Of a stretch of 64,000 bases of DNA, positions 1 to 31,076 are shown in pieces. The position numbers and the translations under genes are program-made. The notes under the pieces are model-generated. The model saw nothing but the letters and a program-made list of their open reading frames with translations. It was not told the DNA's origin and searched no databases. The DNA is from Struthio camelus (lineage: Eukaryota > Chordata > Aves > Struthioniformes > Struthionidae), in the NCBI RefSeq assembly GCF_040807025.1, contig NC_090942.1, positions 192,070,247 to 192,134,246 on the forward strand, read 5' to 3'. The first letter of the stretch is position 1, and every line of letters begins with the position of its first letter.

Positions 1-18730
<18,730 letters not shown>

Positions 18731-18767
18731 GGCTGAGCCCCCTTCGCCCTCAGCTGCCCCTCTCAGC

Positions 18768-18777
18768 GCGCATGCGC
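18768..18777. promoter_or_regulatory. NRF1 site (perfect GCGCATGCGC palindrome)
   Basis: The string GCGCATGCGC, flanked by C and T, matches the NRF1 consensus exactly and lies 38 bp upstream of the SUCLA2 ATG. NRF1 controls many nuclear genes for mitochondrial proteins, which suits SUCLA2. The match is direct; binding is inferred. Confidence 0.8.
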
Positions 18778-18903
18778 TATCATCGAGAAGGTGGCGGGAG
18801 CAGAGGGAACGCGAACGGGGCGGAGGAGGAAGCGCTCGTGCCGCTCCTTTCCTCAATAACAACCGCCCGGGGTGGGGACTCTATGGTCCGCCTCGGCGGC
18901 CGT

Positions 18904-18918
18904 GCTGCCCCCTGGCGG
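18904..18918 (-). promoter_or_regulatory. CTCF-like motif upstream of SUCLA2
   Basis: Read on the minus strand the sequence is CCGCCAGGGGGCAGC, a close match to the CTCF core (CCASYAGRKGGCRS type). It is 174 bp upstream of the start codon at the edge of the CpG island. Binding is inferred. Confidence 0.6.
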
Positions 18919-18979
18919 GGAGGACTGCGGCAGACAGCGGGGATGGGGAGGGGACATGGGGGTGACCGTGTTTACTCTG

Positions 18980-21585
18980 AAAACACTCCTTCCCCCCCCC
19001 CCATATTTTAGGGTGTCTTCATACAATAAATCAAACAAATCAACGGCTAAACTGAAGACCCAATTTTTTAATACATAACTATTATTTTGAAAACCATGTT
19101 TACTCCCCCCGGTCTTGGTACAATGGTGCCAAAAAATAATTTCTGCCTCACACAGCTTAAAGGTGTGTGTCCGCTTTTGCAAATCAGCGTGCATATATTT
19201 ACCCCGGTGACCTTGAGTCATTTCACTAACACGCTAATGCAGAAGACAGAACTCTCCGCAGAACCTAGGGAATAAGTTTGTGACTCACAAGGAAACAATG
19301 CTTTTTCTTTAAAAGAAAACATTATTTAAGGCAAACTAGTGGCCTGGGAAGCCAGAATGAGAAAACTTCTCTACTGACAGTAAATAAGCAGGAATAATGC
19401 AGTTATTTATACACATAATGAATTTTAAAGCTAGATCTAATCTTAAGGAAAGCAATGCAGAAGTTGTAATTTTAACGGGTGTTGTAATTGGAATCACCCA
19501 ACAACTGGTTAGGTTACATTTTTTGTTCTGAAACTGAAAGCGTGCTACAATAGCTTTCCATTAGGCAAGTGCTGGAAAAGATATGGTAACTATAGTTCAG
19601 TTATTTTGCTTCTGGTCCCCCGCTGTCTTGGATATGCTTGGATATGTCATTATTTGTTAAGATTGCAGCGAACTCGGTAGAGCGCTTAGATATCCACCCG
19701 CTCTGTTCAGACATTCCTGGTATGAGCACATTTATTGAACCTGCAATAAATGCAAAATTTTGATAGACCCTCCAAAATTTCCCACTGTAGCTGGTAAAAT
19801 CTGAGACATTTCCTTGGTAAACAACTTCTCTGTGCCAGAAAAAAAAAAAACAACCACCACCATTCCAACTTCGTGCTCTTTCTATGCCAAAACACCTCTC
19901 GGCTGTACACAACGTGGCTCTTCTCAGAACACCAGGCTTGCCAGTGGCTCTCTCACAGGGTAGCGCTTATATGTCATTCCCTCCTATAAGCTCCAGGAAA
20001 TTTCACAACTCGTACTAGGAATCTCGCATCCGGAGACTCTCCAAAATGGCTCCCCCTCCTGGAAATAAAAAGAAAGCCTAGGTAACAATGAAACAAAGTT
20101 GCAAAGACAGTGGAACAGACTTTGGCAAAACTTAAAACATAAAGAGGGCCACCCAGAGCTACAGAGCTATGGAGACTGGAGATCAGGAAACTGGGCTTAC
20201 GTCCTGACTCCTTTGCTGCTGCAAGAAAGTCAGACAAATCTCACCGAGCTGGTACTTCGTACTTACCTTTAAAAAGTTACAAGACACTCAGAGTACAATA
20301 ACTACCTATATGAAGTACGTTATTATTTTCACTAGGGACGTACAGTGAACTTATTTTTCCAGTTACGTTGCTTTAAGATGAAAATAAGGGTTTTGTCTCG
20401 TACATCAGAAGAAGAAACGTTACATTTTCTTACAATATTACAGGATTTCTATAAAGGTCATGGCAGCTGCTGCCATTTTCCATAGTATGATAAACAGCCG
20501 CATGGAGAGCTCCAACTATTTGGACATCGCACTGTCTTTTTTCCTTGTTAGCTGTCAGATCTAGTCTAACCAGGATTTGTTCTAAGAATGCAAGAATTTG
20601 TGTCTTTGCTTTCTGCCTGATCACCAGTGCCACCATCTGGGCCAGACCGCCAGTACAAGGTGGTCTGGAGTTAGGCAGTTCAAACCATAAAAACATCAGT
20701 TCTTGGAAATTACAAATCCACCTTTTCTTTGCTTCCTTAGAGAAATAGGGAAAGATAATGATCTTGAGTACGACCAGGTGAATTGCTAGTAACTCCAGTT
20801 AAAGTAACTCAGATTTGCACAGGCTCAGCCAAGTTCAATACCTGGCCCACACCCATGGAGAATGTACAATTTCAGGACAGGTGAATGTATTGTAGGATTG
20901 TGATAGGTATCCATATATTTGGCCACATCCCCAGAAACATTTAAATATAGATTCCTTCCTTCTTATTCTAAGTTTAAAATGTTGAGATTTCTTGCTAAAC
21001 TCAGAAAGAACAAGGATTTTTAACACAGGACTAAGGCCTTCATAAGCCCTTTCTGAAGATGCATTGAAATCTATAAAGAAGAAGGGAAAATCCAAGATGC
21101 AAATAAAGCAGAAGGAACACAGAAGTTTTAACAGAGGTCCAGCTGTCTGAAACCAAATAAATCATCCCAGAGGCTCAGGTGTTACGAACTAGATATGCAT
21201 TTGCTTTATTATGGATTTACTATGTCTGCCGTGAAAAACTGGTACACTCTGACATGCTTCCCTTCATAGAAACACCATCCACCTCGTAAGCCCCACCAGG
21301 CACCGTTTAAGTGGAAAAACATTATGACAGTGGGTCTTGCCAAGGAGGTCATCTATGTGAGAAAGCCAAAGCCTTTGCTAAGGCCATGAGTTTAGAGGGC
21401 AGAAAATTTCCAAGAATGAAAGGAGGGATTGAATAGGGCCTTCAAAAGCATCCCAACAACTGTGGATGAAGCTGTACTGTGTTTCTAAGATCCCTTTAGT
21501 TCAAGGGAGATAGGAAGAAGGAGCTCACTTTCTTAGCATGGTAGGTGAATAAACTGGTTTAGCTGCAAGACCAGCCAAGGTCAGG
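18980..21585. other. Intergenic, SUCLA2-NUDT15 (left part)
   Basis: AT-rich DNA upstream of the divergent SUCLA2 gene. Short open frames here have no recognised domains. I see no repeat or RNA gene that I can support. Confidence 0.7.
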
Positions 21586-21589
21586 GGGA

Positions 21590-22340
21590 AAAAACTGACC
21601 TGAAGCAAAGGGAGAAAATCCTGCAGTGGTGTCTACGTTCCTTTACAGAGCAGGTCTTGCAGCCAGAGTATTCACTCATGCTGGTCTGCCTGCTAATCCT
21701 GACCCATAAGCTCTGAGCTAGCCCCTCAACCATCCCCAGGCAGACCTCCTTGCACTCCCATGCACAGGGCAACTCCCCCTCCTCTGAAAGAGCCTGTATC
21801 CATCCATCACAGCATTCCAGTCATGTGAGCTATCCCACGATGTCTCTATGATCCCAATGAGATCATAGGCACTTCCTTATTTACATACATTGAGGTGATT
21901 CTAGTTTAGTCTTCTTTTGTTGATTAAGAGGTCCCTTCCGCTTATGTACAGTTGTCTGTGCTTGAAGAGGACCCCATGGTCATAGAAACGGAAATCTTGG
22001 TTTCTATGCAAAACCAGCTATGCAAGCAATTGTTGACCTGTAAGATCTGTTGCACCCTCCTCAGACCCTTCCCCCTCACTGACAGGACTGAGGAGAACAT
22101 CACCTGGCCCCCATGCCCTTGACCATTACCCCCAGAGCCATGTAGCCATATTTGATACTTTTCAGGTCTCCCCTGGTTGTATCGTTGGTGCTCACATGGA
22201 AGAGTAGCAGAGGGCAATAGTCGGAGGGCAGGATAAGCCTCAGAAACCTCTCCACAACATCCTGAAAGCAAGCTCCTAGCAAGCAGCAAACTTCCCTAGA
22301 TGGCAGGGCAGGTCAGCAGACAGGGGCCTCCAACTCCCTC
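21590..22340 (-). mobile_element. Old CR1-type non-LTR retrotransposon relic, ORF1 end and ORF2 start
   Basis: Read on the minus strand, two coding pieces lie in the order expected of a CR1 element. At about 22282-22105 a frame keeps PSDYCPLLLFHVSTNDTTRG, like the esterase (SGNH hydrolase) domain of CR1 ORF1. STND takes the place of the family's block III GxND motif (Gly to Ser). The match continues one frame over with VMFSSVLSVRGKGLRR, so there is a frameshift near 22100. At 21867-21784, 28 open codons include IGIIETSWD and SSHDWNAVMDGYRLF, like the apurinic-type endonuclease at the start of ORF2. It resumes in another frame as EVCLGM and ESLWVRI-like words (21770-21690). The copy is broken by several frameshifts and lost parts. 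Whether the N-terminal ORF1 part persists beyond 22340 is unclear. Confidence 0.75.
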
Positions 22341-22979
22341 TGAGCAGGTTCCAGTTATTCTACCCGTCCTTGCAATGACTGTCATATAGAAAAGACAATC
22401 CAGTGTCCTTCCTTGAAGACGCTCGAGTCTTCCCTAAAAGGATTCTGTCATTTTCACCTGTCCTTGCAACAGGCCTTTGTAAGCAGTCTGAGGTCTGGAT
22501 GAGCACAATTGTCTACAGGAGACAATGCAAACATTAAGCACCAGCTCACCATCTCTGCCAATACAAGAAGCAGGAAACATCAAGGGAGGCTAGTAGGTGA
22601 AAGGGTCAAAGCAAGCAAAAGGAGGTGATTCTTCATGCAGTGTATAGTTAGGCTGTAAAGTGCCTTGCAGACCTCCTGCAAATCATGGAAGTTTACATGG
22701 GCCCAAGAGGAGTCTTAATAAGTTCAAAGAAGAGAAATCAAACGAGAGTTAGTGAATACACAGACACCATACTTGCCTTGAGAAGTCACTGAGACACAAA
22801 TAGTTAGAGGATAGGAGAGTAGTCAAGAGCTACATCATGTTTTCTTGCCTATTACTTTCTCCACTTTTGATCACAAGGCACTGACCTAGACGGATTTTTG
22901 TCCTGAACTACTATAGCTGTTTTCATATTCTTCTGTTCCTAAGTGCCCTGGAATTGAGTACACACAGGAGGTTTATAGA
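22341..22979. other. Intergenic, unassigned
   Basis: No gene or confident repeat. The first 150 bases may belong to the neighbouring CR1 relic. Confidence 0.5.
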
Positions 22980-23100
22980 GGCTGGGAAGCAATCCATCTT
23001 TGCCAGCCTATGAGTTGCCCAAGGTCACTTAAAAGCTAGTGGCAGAGCTGGAAATTAAACAGGGAGCTGTCTCACCACCTACAGTCGTTCTGATGACACA
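22980..23100 (-). repeat. MIR-like SINE fragment
   Basis: Contains TTGCCCAAGGTCACTT, then CTAGTGGCAGAGCTGGAAAT and a following segment around TCACCACCTACAGTCGTTCT. This is the order of the MIR/amniote SINE core read in reverse complement. It is short and diverged. Confidence 0.6.
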
Positions 23101-23867
23101 GTCTTATCTGTTCACACCAGAGCAAAGAAATAATGGACAAGCAATGAACACACCTTCCCTCGACACAGCATGGCTCCAATTTGTCCTTGTTACTTTACTG
23201 CTCTTGCATATGCACACCATTATTCTCTATGAGCCACTGTAAAGATTGTGACCGCTGTAGGGACAGGAGTATATCTCGATGAAAAAGGGTACTCTTAATG
23301 GAACCAGCACTAATGTTAATTCTAGCACTACTATAAAAAAGAAAATTCTAGTCTCAAAAAAGTGCAGTAGTTCATGATAGTCAGTGAAGGTTATAAGACT
23401 CAACTTTTATTTTTGCTCAGCTAGGCCCTTTCTAAACTACAATATTAAAAGCAAGGATTTTCTGTTCTGTGATAAGGATCTAGGCAGTGCAGAAAATCTT
23501 ACAGCTCTCAAAATCCAATAAAAAAAGATAATGAAAAAACACTGTTTGGAGTTTAATATGAAGCCAGGATTGTGGAGAACTATGCAGAACATAAATTTAT
23601 AATAAAGGTAAGGTCAGGGCATAGGCAAAGGTAAAATTACTTATTACTTTGGAAACTCTTTCTTAAGTAGAAGGATTGTCTGTGGAACAGTTTCAGCTGC
23701 AGGTGGCAGATTGTTATTTCTTTTAATTATTCAGTATTCTCCATAGCTTTAATCTTGGTCTCTCCATCAAACCACTAATTACTCTGACTGACAGGCCAGT
23801 GGCAAACTGAAGATAGTGTGAACCATCACCTATATTTTGTCCACAGATTCCATAGCAAAGAAGTTCT

Positions 23868-23985
23868 CCAGTATTATCCCATTTTACAGCTCTGGAAAAG
23901 GAAGAGACTAAGTTTAGAGGAAAAGCCTGGAAAGAAAGTCAGGCCACAGAGAGCCTAACTAGTGACCCAGCCGAGAAAACCCTTC
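23868..23985 (-). repeat. Second MIR-like SINE fragment
   Basis: Contains ATTATCCCATTTTACAG, then a diverged GGAAAAGGAAGAGACTAAG stretch and CTAACTAGTGACCCAGCCGA. These follow the reverse-complement MIR pattern (cattttacagatgaggaaac ... gctagtgac-like words). Weaker than the copy at 22980. Confidence 0.45.
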
Positions 23986-25436
23986 CGTCTTTTCTTCTAC
24001 TTCCCTACCAATAGTAGTTGCTATTTATGTAGGGACTGCCATACACACAAAGAGAACAAATTAAATGTGTAGATAACATTGATATTGGCACTGTCAAGTG
24101 TATAGCTTTCTAATCCTATTAGTATAATATATATCTTCAGTGCAATTTCATAAGTTTTTAAGACAGCAAGCTTGAGGGGAAAAAAGCAAAAAATTCAGTC
24201 ATGGAGTTATACCATCCCCATAGAAGGAGGTAGCTCTGGATTACCAACTTCTCTTAATTACCATCTTTCTTAATTTTAAAAGTGGCATTTGCTACTCTAG
24301 TTATATTTACATGTTTAACTCAGGGACCACAGGTGCATAAAGAACGCTGGGCATCCTCATGAAAAAGGCTCTGGCACATGATTAAACAAAAGCTGGATGT
24401 CAATGAAATAGCTTTGCAGAGAAAGGGGACGAGCTCCTGTCTTACCATGCAGCATCCTACCCTGGTTAAAAGGCCCAGATTTTCTCCCAGAGATACGGAG
24501 ACTAGATACTCTTTTGCCATCACCATGTCTCAGAGACGGTCACTGACAGCTTATTAGATTAGGCCCCAGCTTTATTACTATGTGAGCATTTTTTTGACTA
24601 AACATTCACTCCTGAAGGTGACTTGAACTCATCTGCCTATACTGAAAGTGACAAGGGCAGCTAGTCCTTGTTTCTCAGCTGTGAGGCAAAACCACCTCCC
24701 AGTTCCAGCTGACAGCATCTCAAGGAGAGATATGTGTACGTTTAAGCTGGAGGTACTGGAGTATGCCTGGTGAGGTGAAATACTCAGACAATAACAGTAA
24801 GCCTTTGAAAAGTTCTGCGCACAAATGGCACAGGGATTTACTGAGACTAACTTGAACAGATTTTCATCCTTTGACCATTGAACCTCTTTTATTCTCCTGA
24901 AAGTCACCCCCTCCCCATCCCAGCCCAGGTTATATTTCCCCAATTTATCTCTTAGAAGCAATTGAATTGGGTGTGCTGATATCTTCCCTCCAAAAACTGA
25001 GGCAGAGAGCAGACATTCTAGAAATTGATGGGAGTAAAATTTATAGTTTTGTAAACTTTAAAAAACTAAAACTAAGGAATTAGGAAATACAAGACTTCAA
25101 CTACACCTAGTAGCTCCACAACAAATAAAAATTATCCAGACGTGTTCATATTTCTGTAGCGCTGTACTTCCCAGGAGATCCCAAAGGATTTCACAGACCT
25201 AGGCTTTTGTGATCGTACAAGCTTTGTCAGCCTTTCTTGGCTTTAAGGAGACCAATGATACTCAAATCAGTGGAACTGCTCGCATCAGAGTTAGGAACTA
25301 CTCTTTTTTTCAATGAAATTAAAAAGTACAATTATTATTTCAACAAAAAGGTGTAAACCTTTCAATGAATTTCTGTACTTTTTCAGATAGTGAGTGTACG
25401 GTTATGGTTTATCGGAAGAAATCTTCTCTGTTGCCA
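23986..25436. other. Intergenic, unassigned
   Basis: No supported gene. A short string near 25155-25200 (GTAGCGCTG ... AGATCCCAAAGGATTTCACA) resembles an old amniote repeat word, but this is too weak to annotate. Confidence 0.5.
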
Positions 25437-25440
25437 GAAC

Positions 25441-25735
25441 AGAATCACAGAATAAATTAGGTTGGAAGAGACCTCTGAAGGCATCAACTAAAAAAACTCC
25501 TCCGCACCTCATGCCATACCCTTCTCAAAGCACGGTCAACTCTGAGTACCTCGCTCAGGGCCGTGTCCAGTCGAGATCTGCGTATCTTCAAGGATGGAGA
25601 TTCCACAACCTCTCGGCGCAACCTGTTCCAGTGGTCAACCACTTTCATTGCAAAATTTCTTTTCCTAACTGGAATTTTCTCTTTTGCAACTTGTCCCCAT
25701 TGCTTCTAACACTGCGCACTAGCAGAGCAAAGTAA
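25441..25735 (-). mobile_element. CR1 retrotransposon 3' fragment
   Basis: Begins AGAATCACAGAAT and TTAGGTTGGAAGAGACCTCT, the reverse complement of the CR1 3' end. It continues with GGATGGAGATTCCACAACCT and CAACCTGTTCCAGTG, and ends near CACTGCGCACTAGCAGAGCA. It is a 5'-truncated copy on the minus strand with no intact coding sequence. Confidence 0.85.
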
Positions 25736-28700
25736 GTTTCTAGGAGACCCACTTTGGTTCTCAAATCCAAGGAGTTCTGGAACTGCTTTATAGGTAAGAG
25801 AGCTCTCTTCATGGTCTTAGGTAGAGAAGCACATTGTATCCATTTACAATTGTAGCAGAATATTATCCATTTCCTTAAAGAAAAAGTACTCCAGGGTTTT
25901 ATTATTTATACATTGTCAGAGCTTATCTGTGTTTCAACATAATAACAACATATCCCAAATGTCTTAACTTCTGCTACTGATTTCTATCAACCTGTAATAT
26001 TGCAGCGAAGGATTATTTATTTCCATAAAGACAGGGCTAGTCCTAGACATGAACTGAGCTATTTTAAAATGGACTTCTTGTATCTCCTCCTGTTACGTGC
26101 TGCGCAGGCTGCATCCCTGTAAGTGACCTTATAACTGACTTCTTAATATAGCTTCCTTTTGGGATTAGCAGCAACTTAAGAAAATTCACTTTTATAGCCA
26201 AGTTAAAGCTTACATGCTTTACAGGAAGTAACATTCATGTACGCTTTCAGAATGCCAGCACTTCTATTATCTATTCCACATACACATTAGTGGGAAGTCA
26301 GATGCATATATAAATGCAAGCTACCTTAAACTGCACTCAAATTTTGCAGTCCAGTCCCTTGCTTTCTGCAGCATACAGTTGTAACAGATCGGAAATTTTG
26401 TGACGTCTGCAGGCAAAGTAGACAATGGAAAGAAAAAATTGTGGGAATGGCTAACATAATAAAACTAATATGTCCTGCTTTCATGTATGTTATTTGGCTG
26501 TTTTATTTCCCTCTAATACATCAGGAATACTGAAAAGCTAAAATATTTGGCAATTTAATGGAGGCAGGAAGTGTTGCGACTATGGAAGAAACATTGAGCT
26601 GTTTCTGCTAAAATGACAAGTGAGGAAACAGCCACTAATGTTAAAATTTAAGTTTTTTGTATTAGGTTTCAGAATGACAACTAGCTGCTTGAATGCAAGT
26701 GAGGGAGATTTCACATGTCTTTCAAGCTCCTGTGTCAGTCAGTCTGCTGGGATAACTTTGATGTAATGCATTGCTTTAACATTCGACCCAGCTTCTGAAT
26801 GCCAGCTTTGCCATACAAAAAAAAACCTCTTACATCTTCTGGTTCATACTTCTGCTAAGTGAATGTGAAAATACAGTAAGCTCCAGAGTGAGGGAACCAC
26901 ACGAATGAGATTTTCAGAGAGACAGGCATTTTCTGTGTAGTTTTTTCAAACAGCTTTTGCACAACATTTGCTTTTCTGACCAAGTATCTGTATATTTGAT
27001 CTTTCTAAGGAATGGCTGCACAGTCATTTTAAAATGACATAAATCTGGCCTATCACTAACAACATTAGTCCTGTCATTCTTGTCCCCAGCTGCTCATACT
27101 CACCTGCTCCCTTGTGCCAACTCAATCACTCATGCACCTGAGCTGTAAATCGTAGCAGGGAATTGGTCCTATTCAAAATTAATTTTTTCTCAGTTTGCTG
27201 AGTTAGGTTTGGTTTCACGCTACCCTTAATCTGATCTAACTTTGTCCTATCTGCTTCTTGTTTTGTCCACAGCATGCTGGAAGACAAATTCACCAAAAAC
27301 TTTTTTTTTTTTTCAGTCAGATCAGTTCCCTCATCCAGTTCACTGCATGGCCACTTCAACAATAGTGCTAGCGAGAGGAACAAGGGTACAAGCACTGGGC
27401 CTGAAAAGTATGCCTCTCTTGTTCAATAGGAGCCCGGACACATGCTGGATTAAATAGACTGCTTTAGCTGTTTATTTCATAGAAATACTTTGTCATGTGA
27501 AACATTAACAACTAAGTTTACAAGACTGCATGAACCATAGCCTTGCAAGTTTTTCTGTGTACGACCATGGCAGAAGATGCATTTTTCCTTTTTTATTCTT
27601 GCATTTTTTCATCTCTTTTCTTCAGTGGATGCCTGTTCTCCATCACACTCAGAAATGCGGGCCTACATTTACTTCATGATCTGTGCAAAACTTCTGAGTG
27701 CATGCCCATGTGTGTAGGTAAGTTTTAAAAACAAGCTGATTAGGACAGATTCAGCCAACGATGTTTTATTTTCATACTGCATCCTTTATAGTAATGACCA
27801 CAAATATAAGATGAAGAAAAAGGAAGATTTTAAAGGTAGCAGTGAAATAAATTGTTTAATGCGCTGCAAGAGATAGACCACCTCCCAGCTGTGAGGAGGC
27901 TGGCCTTTCCCTATTAGTTGCTACTAACACACTCTTTCATACTTTTGAATATCTCTTAAAAAAATTTAAAAAGTGACAAATGACCTTCTTGACCCTTAAT
28001 AAAGGGTAGGCCCTAATCATTGCACTTTTCTGTAACCAGCCTTTTCACTTTGTGTTCAAAGGCATTTTCCAAAAGCATTAATATTTTAGAGCTGATCCTG
28101 AGGACGTCAAAAAATCTTCTGAAGTCTGTTTTAAATGAGCATGAGCTGAGAGCAGCAGAAGCAAACATAGCGGGCAGTGAACAAGTTATATTAATAGTTT
28201 TGAGAAGATAAAGACGCTTAACAAAAATAGTTCTCTGAAGATTCTTGAAAACCAAGAAAAACATGAACAGATTCTGATCACCACCAAAAGTAATGATAAA
28301 GACAAAATTATGTGGTCTCACCTTCGGAATGAGAACAGCACAGTTACAGTTTAGCAAGGCCCTGAAGCCAAAGGACTGAGTGGGGACGTGTGACGTCCAC
28401 AGAAAGAACCGCAACTAACAGCGGGAATCTGCCAGTGGACAGACATGAGTTTTACCAGACAAACCTGGATAAGGACAAATTCTGGGTACCTTCTTACAGC
28501 GTTCAGGTTAGACTTGCCAAAAAGATTATGAAAGAGAATAAAACTTGAGCAGTAGTGAAGTGATAACAGAAAAGAGTAGGCAAGTTCACCTATACAGATA
28601 AATAAGAAGTGAAAATACAATGTCTCCTCATTCACTTTCGACTAAACCTTTCCCTCTGAGAGTATTCTAAAGAGATAAGTATTCTAACTATTCTGAAATG

Positions 28701-29533
28701 ATTTACCTCAGAGTAAGCAATTAAAGACATTTGTATAAAAGTATACTTCAAAACCTTACAAAAAAGGTATCTTAAAAAGTCTTACAAAAGAAGAGTATTT
28801 CATATCTTCATTGCTCAATAGGCTGGTAGAGGGAAAGAGAAAATCTTAGCCTACTGACAAATGTTATAGTTGTTTGTAAGAAATAACATTTTTACACTTA
28901 GTAATTACAATTATATTTTACATAAATATCTTTATATAAAGATATATCAAGATAAGATATAGAAGAAGACATAAATGTTGTGAGAAATGGCATCCTGCTA
29001 CCATCCTAACAAGTATAATAACCATATGAATACTTTTTGTATTTTAAATGGTATGAATACAAAGTGGGCCATGCTCAAACTTGTGCTGTTTGCTGTGAGG
29101 AACAGAAAAATGGTTTACATTTGACATAGGAAGTAGAACTGTTTTTGCTGCTGATCAAGCAACCAGCTTTGTGATGTTTCAATATATTGGGCCAAAACGA
29201 GTTTAGTGAGTGAGAGAGTCTTTAATAAGATTTTTATAATATCACTGTAATCTTAATTGTAAATGCAGAAGTAATATAACTAACTGGTGTTTAACCTGGA
29301 GAATGATACTCCAGCTGCAGTGAAAGAGATACCAAGGAACGTGCTAAAATTGAGGAAACAATGAAAATCTCTGCTAGCAAATTTGTTTCCCTTCATTTTT
29401 GCAACTCTTTGTGGCATGGCAAAATAAAAGCGCAGTCTAATGTTGCAACAATCTAATTGCTAGATGCTGATCTCCTTCTCTCCTATCTGCGCTGATAGAT
29501 TCTTGTTCCCTTTGAACCAGATTTAAGAACACC
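25736..29533. other. Intergenic, unassigned
   Basis: AT-rich stretch with only short, unrecognisable open frames. I see no repeat, RNA gene or coding exon that can be supported. Confidence 0.6.
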
Positions 29534-30096
29534 GTTGCCGGCAGGTCGAGGGAGGTGATCCTGCCCCTCTACTCAGCCATGTGGTGAGGCCACATGTGGA
29601 GTCTTATGTCCAATTCTGGGCTCCCCAGTACAAGAGAGACATGGAACTACTGGAAGGAGTCCAGCTACGAAGGTGATGAAGGGACTGGAGCATCTCTCCT
29701 ATGAGGAAAGGCTGAGAGAGCTGGGACCGTTCAGCCTGGAGAAGAGAAGGCTGAGGGGGAATGTCATCAATGTGTACAAGTATGTGAAGGGAAGGTGTTA
29801 AGAGGATGGGGCCAGTCTCTTCTGTGGTGCCCAGTGACAGGACAAGAGGCAACGGGCACAAACTAAACCACAGGACGTTCCATCTGAACATGAGGAAAAA
29901 CTTCTTCACTGTGAGGGTGACAGAGCACTGGAAGAGGTTGCCCAGAGAGATTGTGGAGTCTCCTTCTCTGCAGATACTCAAAAGCTGTCCGGACATGGTC
30001 CCGAGCAATGTGCTCTAGGTGGTCCTGCCTGAGCAGGACAGTTGGACTAGATGATCTCCAGAGGTCCCTTCCAACCTCAACCATTCTGTGATTCTT
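29534..30096 (+). mobile_element. CR1 retrotransposon 3' fragment
   Basis: Closely parallels the copy at 42690-43680. Shared words include GGAGGTGATCCTGCCCCTCT, TATGAGGAAAGGCTGAGAGA, ACTTCTTCACTGTGAGGGTG and TGGACTAGATGATCTCCAGA, ending CCATTCTGTGATTCT. It is 5'-truncated and contains only the end of ORF2 and the 3' region, with no working ORF. It lies about 1 kb upstream of NUDT15 in the same orientation. Confidence 0.92.
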
Positions 30097-31000
30097 GCGA
30101 ATCTTGCTGATGATAAAGGTCACAGGGCCAAATTGGCTTAAAATTAATGTTTCTGGGAGAATTAGTTTTCTGTGTGTTAATTGCCTAACTGGCTTAGTAC
30201 AGAATCAGATGAGTGCTGGTATGAAGGAAATGTCAGGAGTGTGTGGCTGGGAGTACTAGAAGCAAGGCTGCCCTTTGACAGTACTTGGCTGTTGTACCAG
30301 TTTAGCTGCAACGTCAGCCCACACCCTAAGTTACTAACAATTAAAAAAGAACATTCTTGGCCAAAATGCCAAGTTAAGGGACCTTTCGTAAACCAAACTA
30401 TTAGTAAGGAAGTGTTCCTCTGCCTCTTGATTTTTGCTTAATTAAGGCTGTGATTTTTTATGATTTCTAGGTGATGCTATAGATGAACTGTGGGCTAAAA
30501 TAGGAGGAGCTGCTTTTTAGTTCTGAAAATGAATGAAATCCAGAGTCAGAGATCAGTTGGCATCCCAATCTCAAAAAAAAAAAATGAGTTGAATCTGCTT
30601 TTTGCTTTAGGTGCCACTCGCTTTCACAGATGTATTTACCTCTTGTTGACTTCACTAGGCCTCTAGTATCCAGAGGCAAACAGCCGAAGAGGAATCCAAA
30701 ATTAAGCCATTTTTACATGCTGGTGTTTCTTCCTCTCATGAGCCTGCCTGGGAAGTTCATCCTCTGGTTTCGTGCAGAAGTTACCGTTGTACTTATATTG
30801 CAGGTAGCCGCACAGAGCAGAAGCACTGGATACTGGGCCCAGACTCCGCTAACAACCTGTGTCTATGGCTTTTTTTTTTTCCCCATAGAGAGAGGCAAGG
30901 CACGCTGATTCCCCACCGTGGTGAGAAAGCTAAAAAAACGGACCCAAAGGCAAGCGTTGCGAGGCCTGCCTGCCTGAAGGATTACTCAACAGGCGGAGCA
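30097..31000. other. NUDT15 upstream flank
   Basis: About 0.9 kb between a CR1 copy and the NUDT15 CpG island. No gene or repeat recognised. Confidence 0.6.
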
Positions 31001-31076
31001 CGTATGTGTTTTCTGCGGTCGGCAGCGTCGTAACCGATACCTCGCCCCCGCCGGTAACGGCCGCGGAGCCCCGGGA

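Noticed and set aside
18731-18862. SUCLA2 frame stays open for 44 codons upstream of the ATG
   Set aside because: The upstream first codon is TTG, not ATG, and no in-frame ATG lies in the extension. It is openness from GC-rich sequence, and the ATG at 18730 has a strong context.
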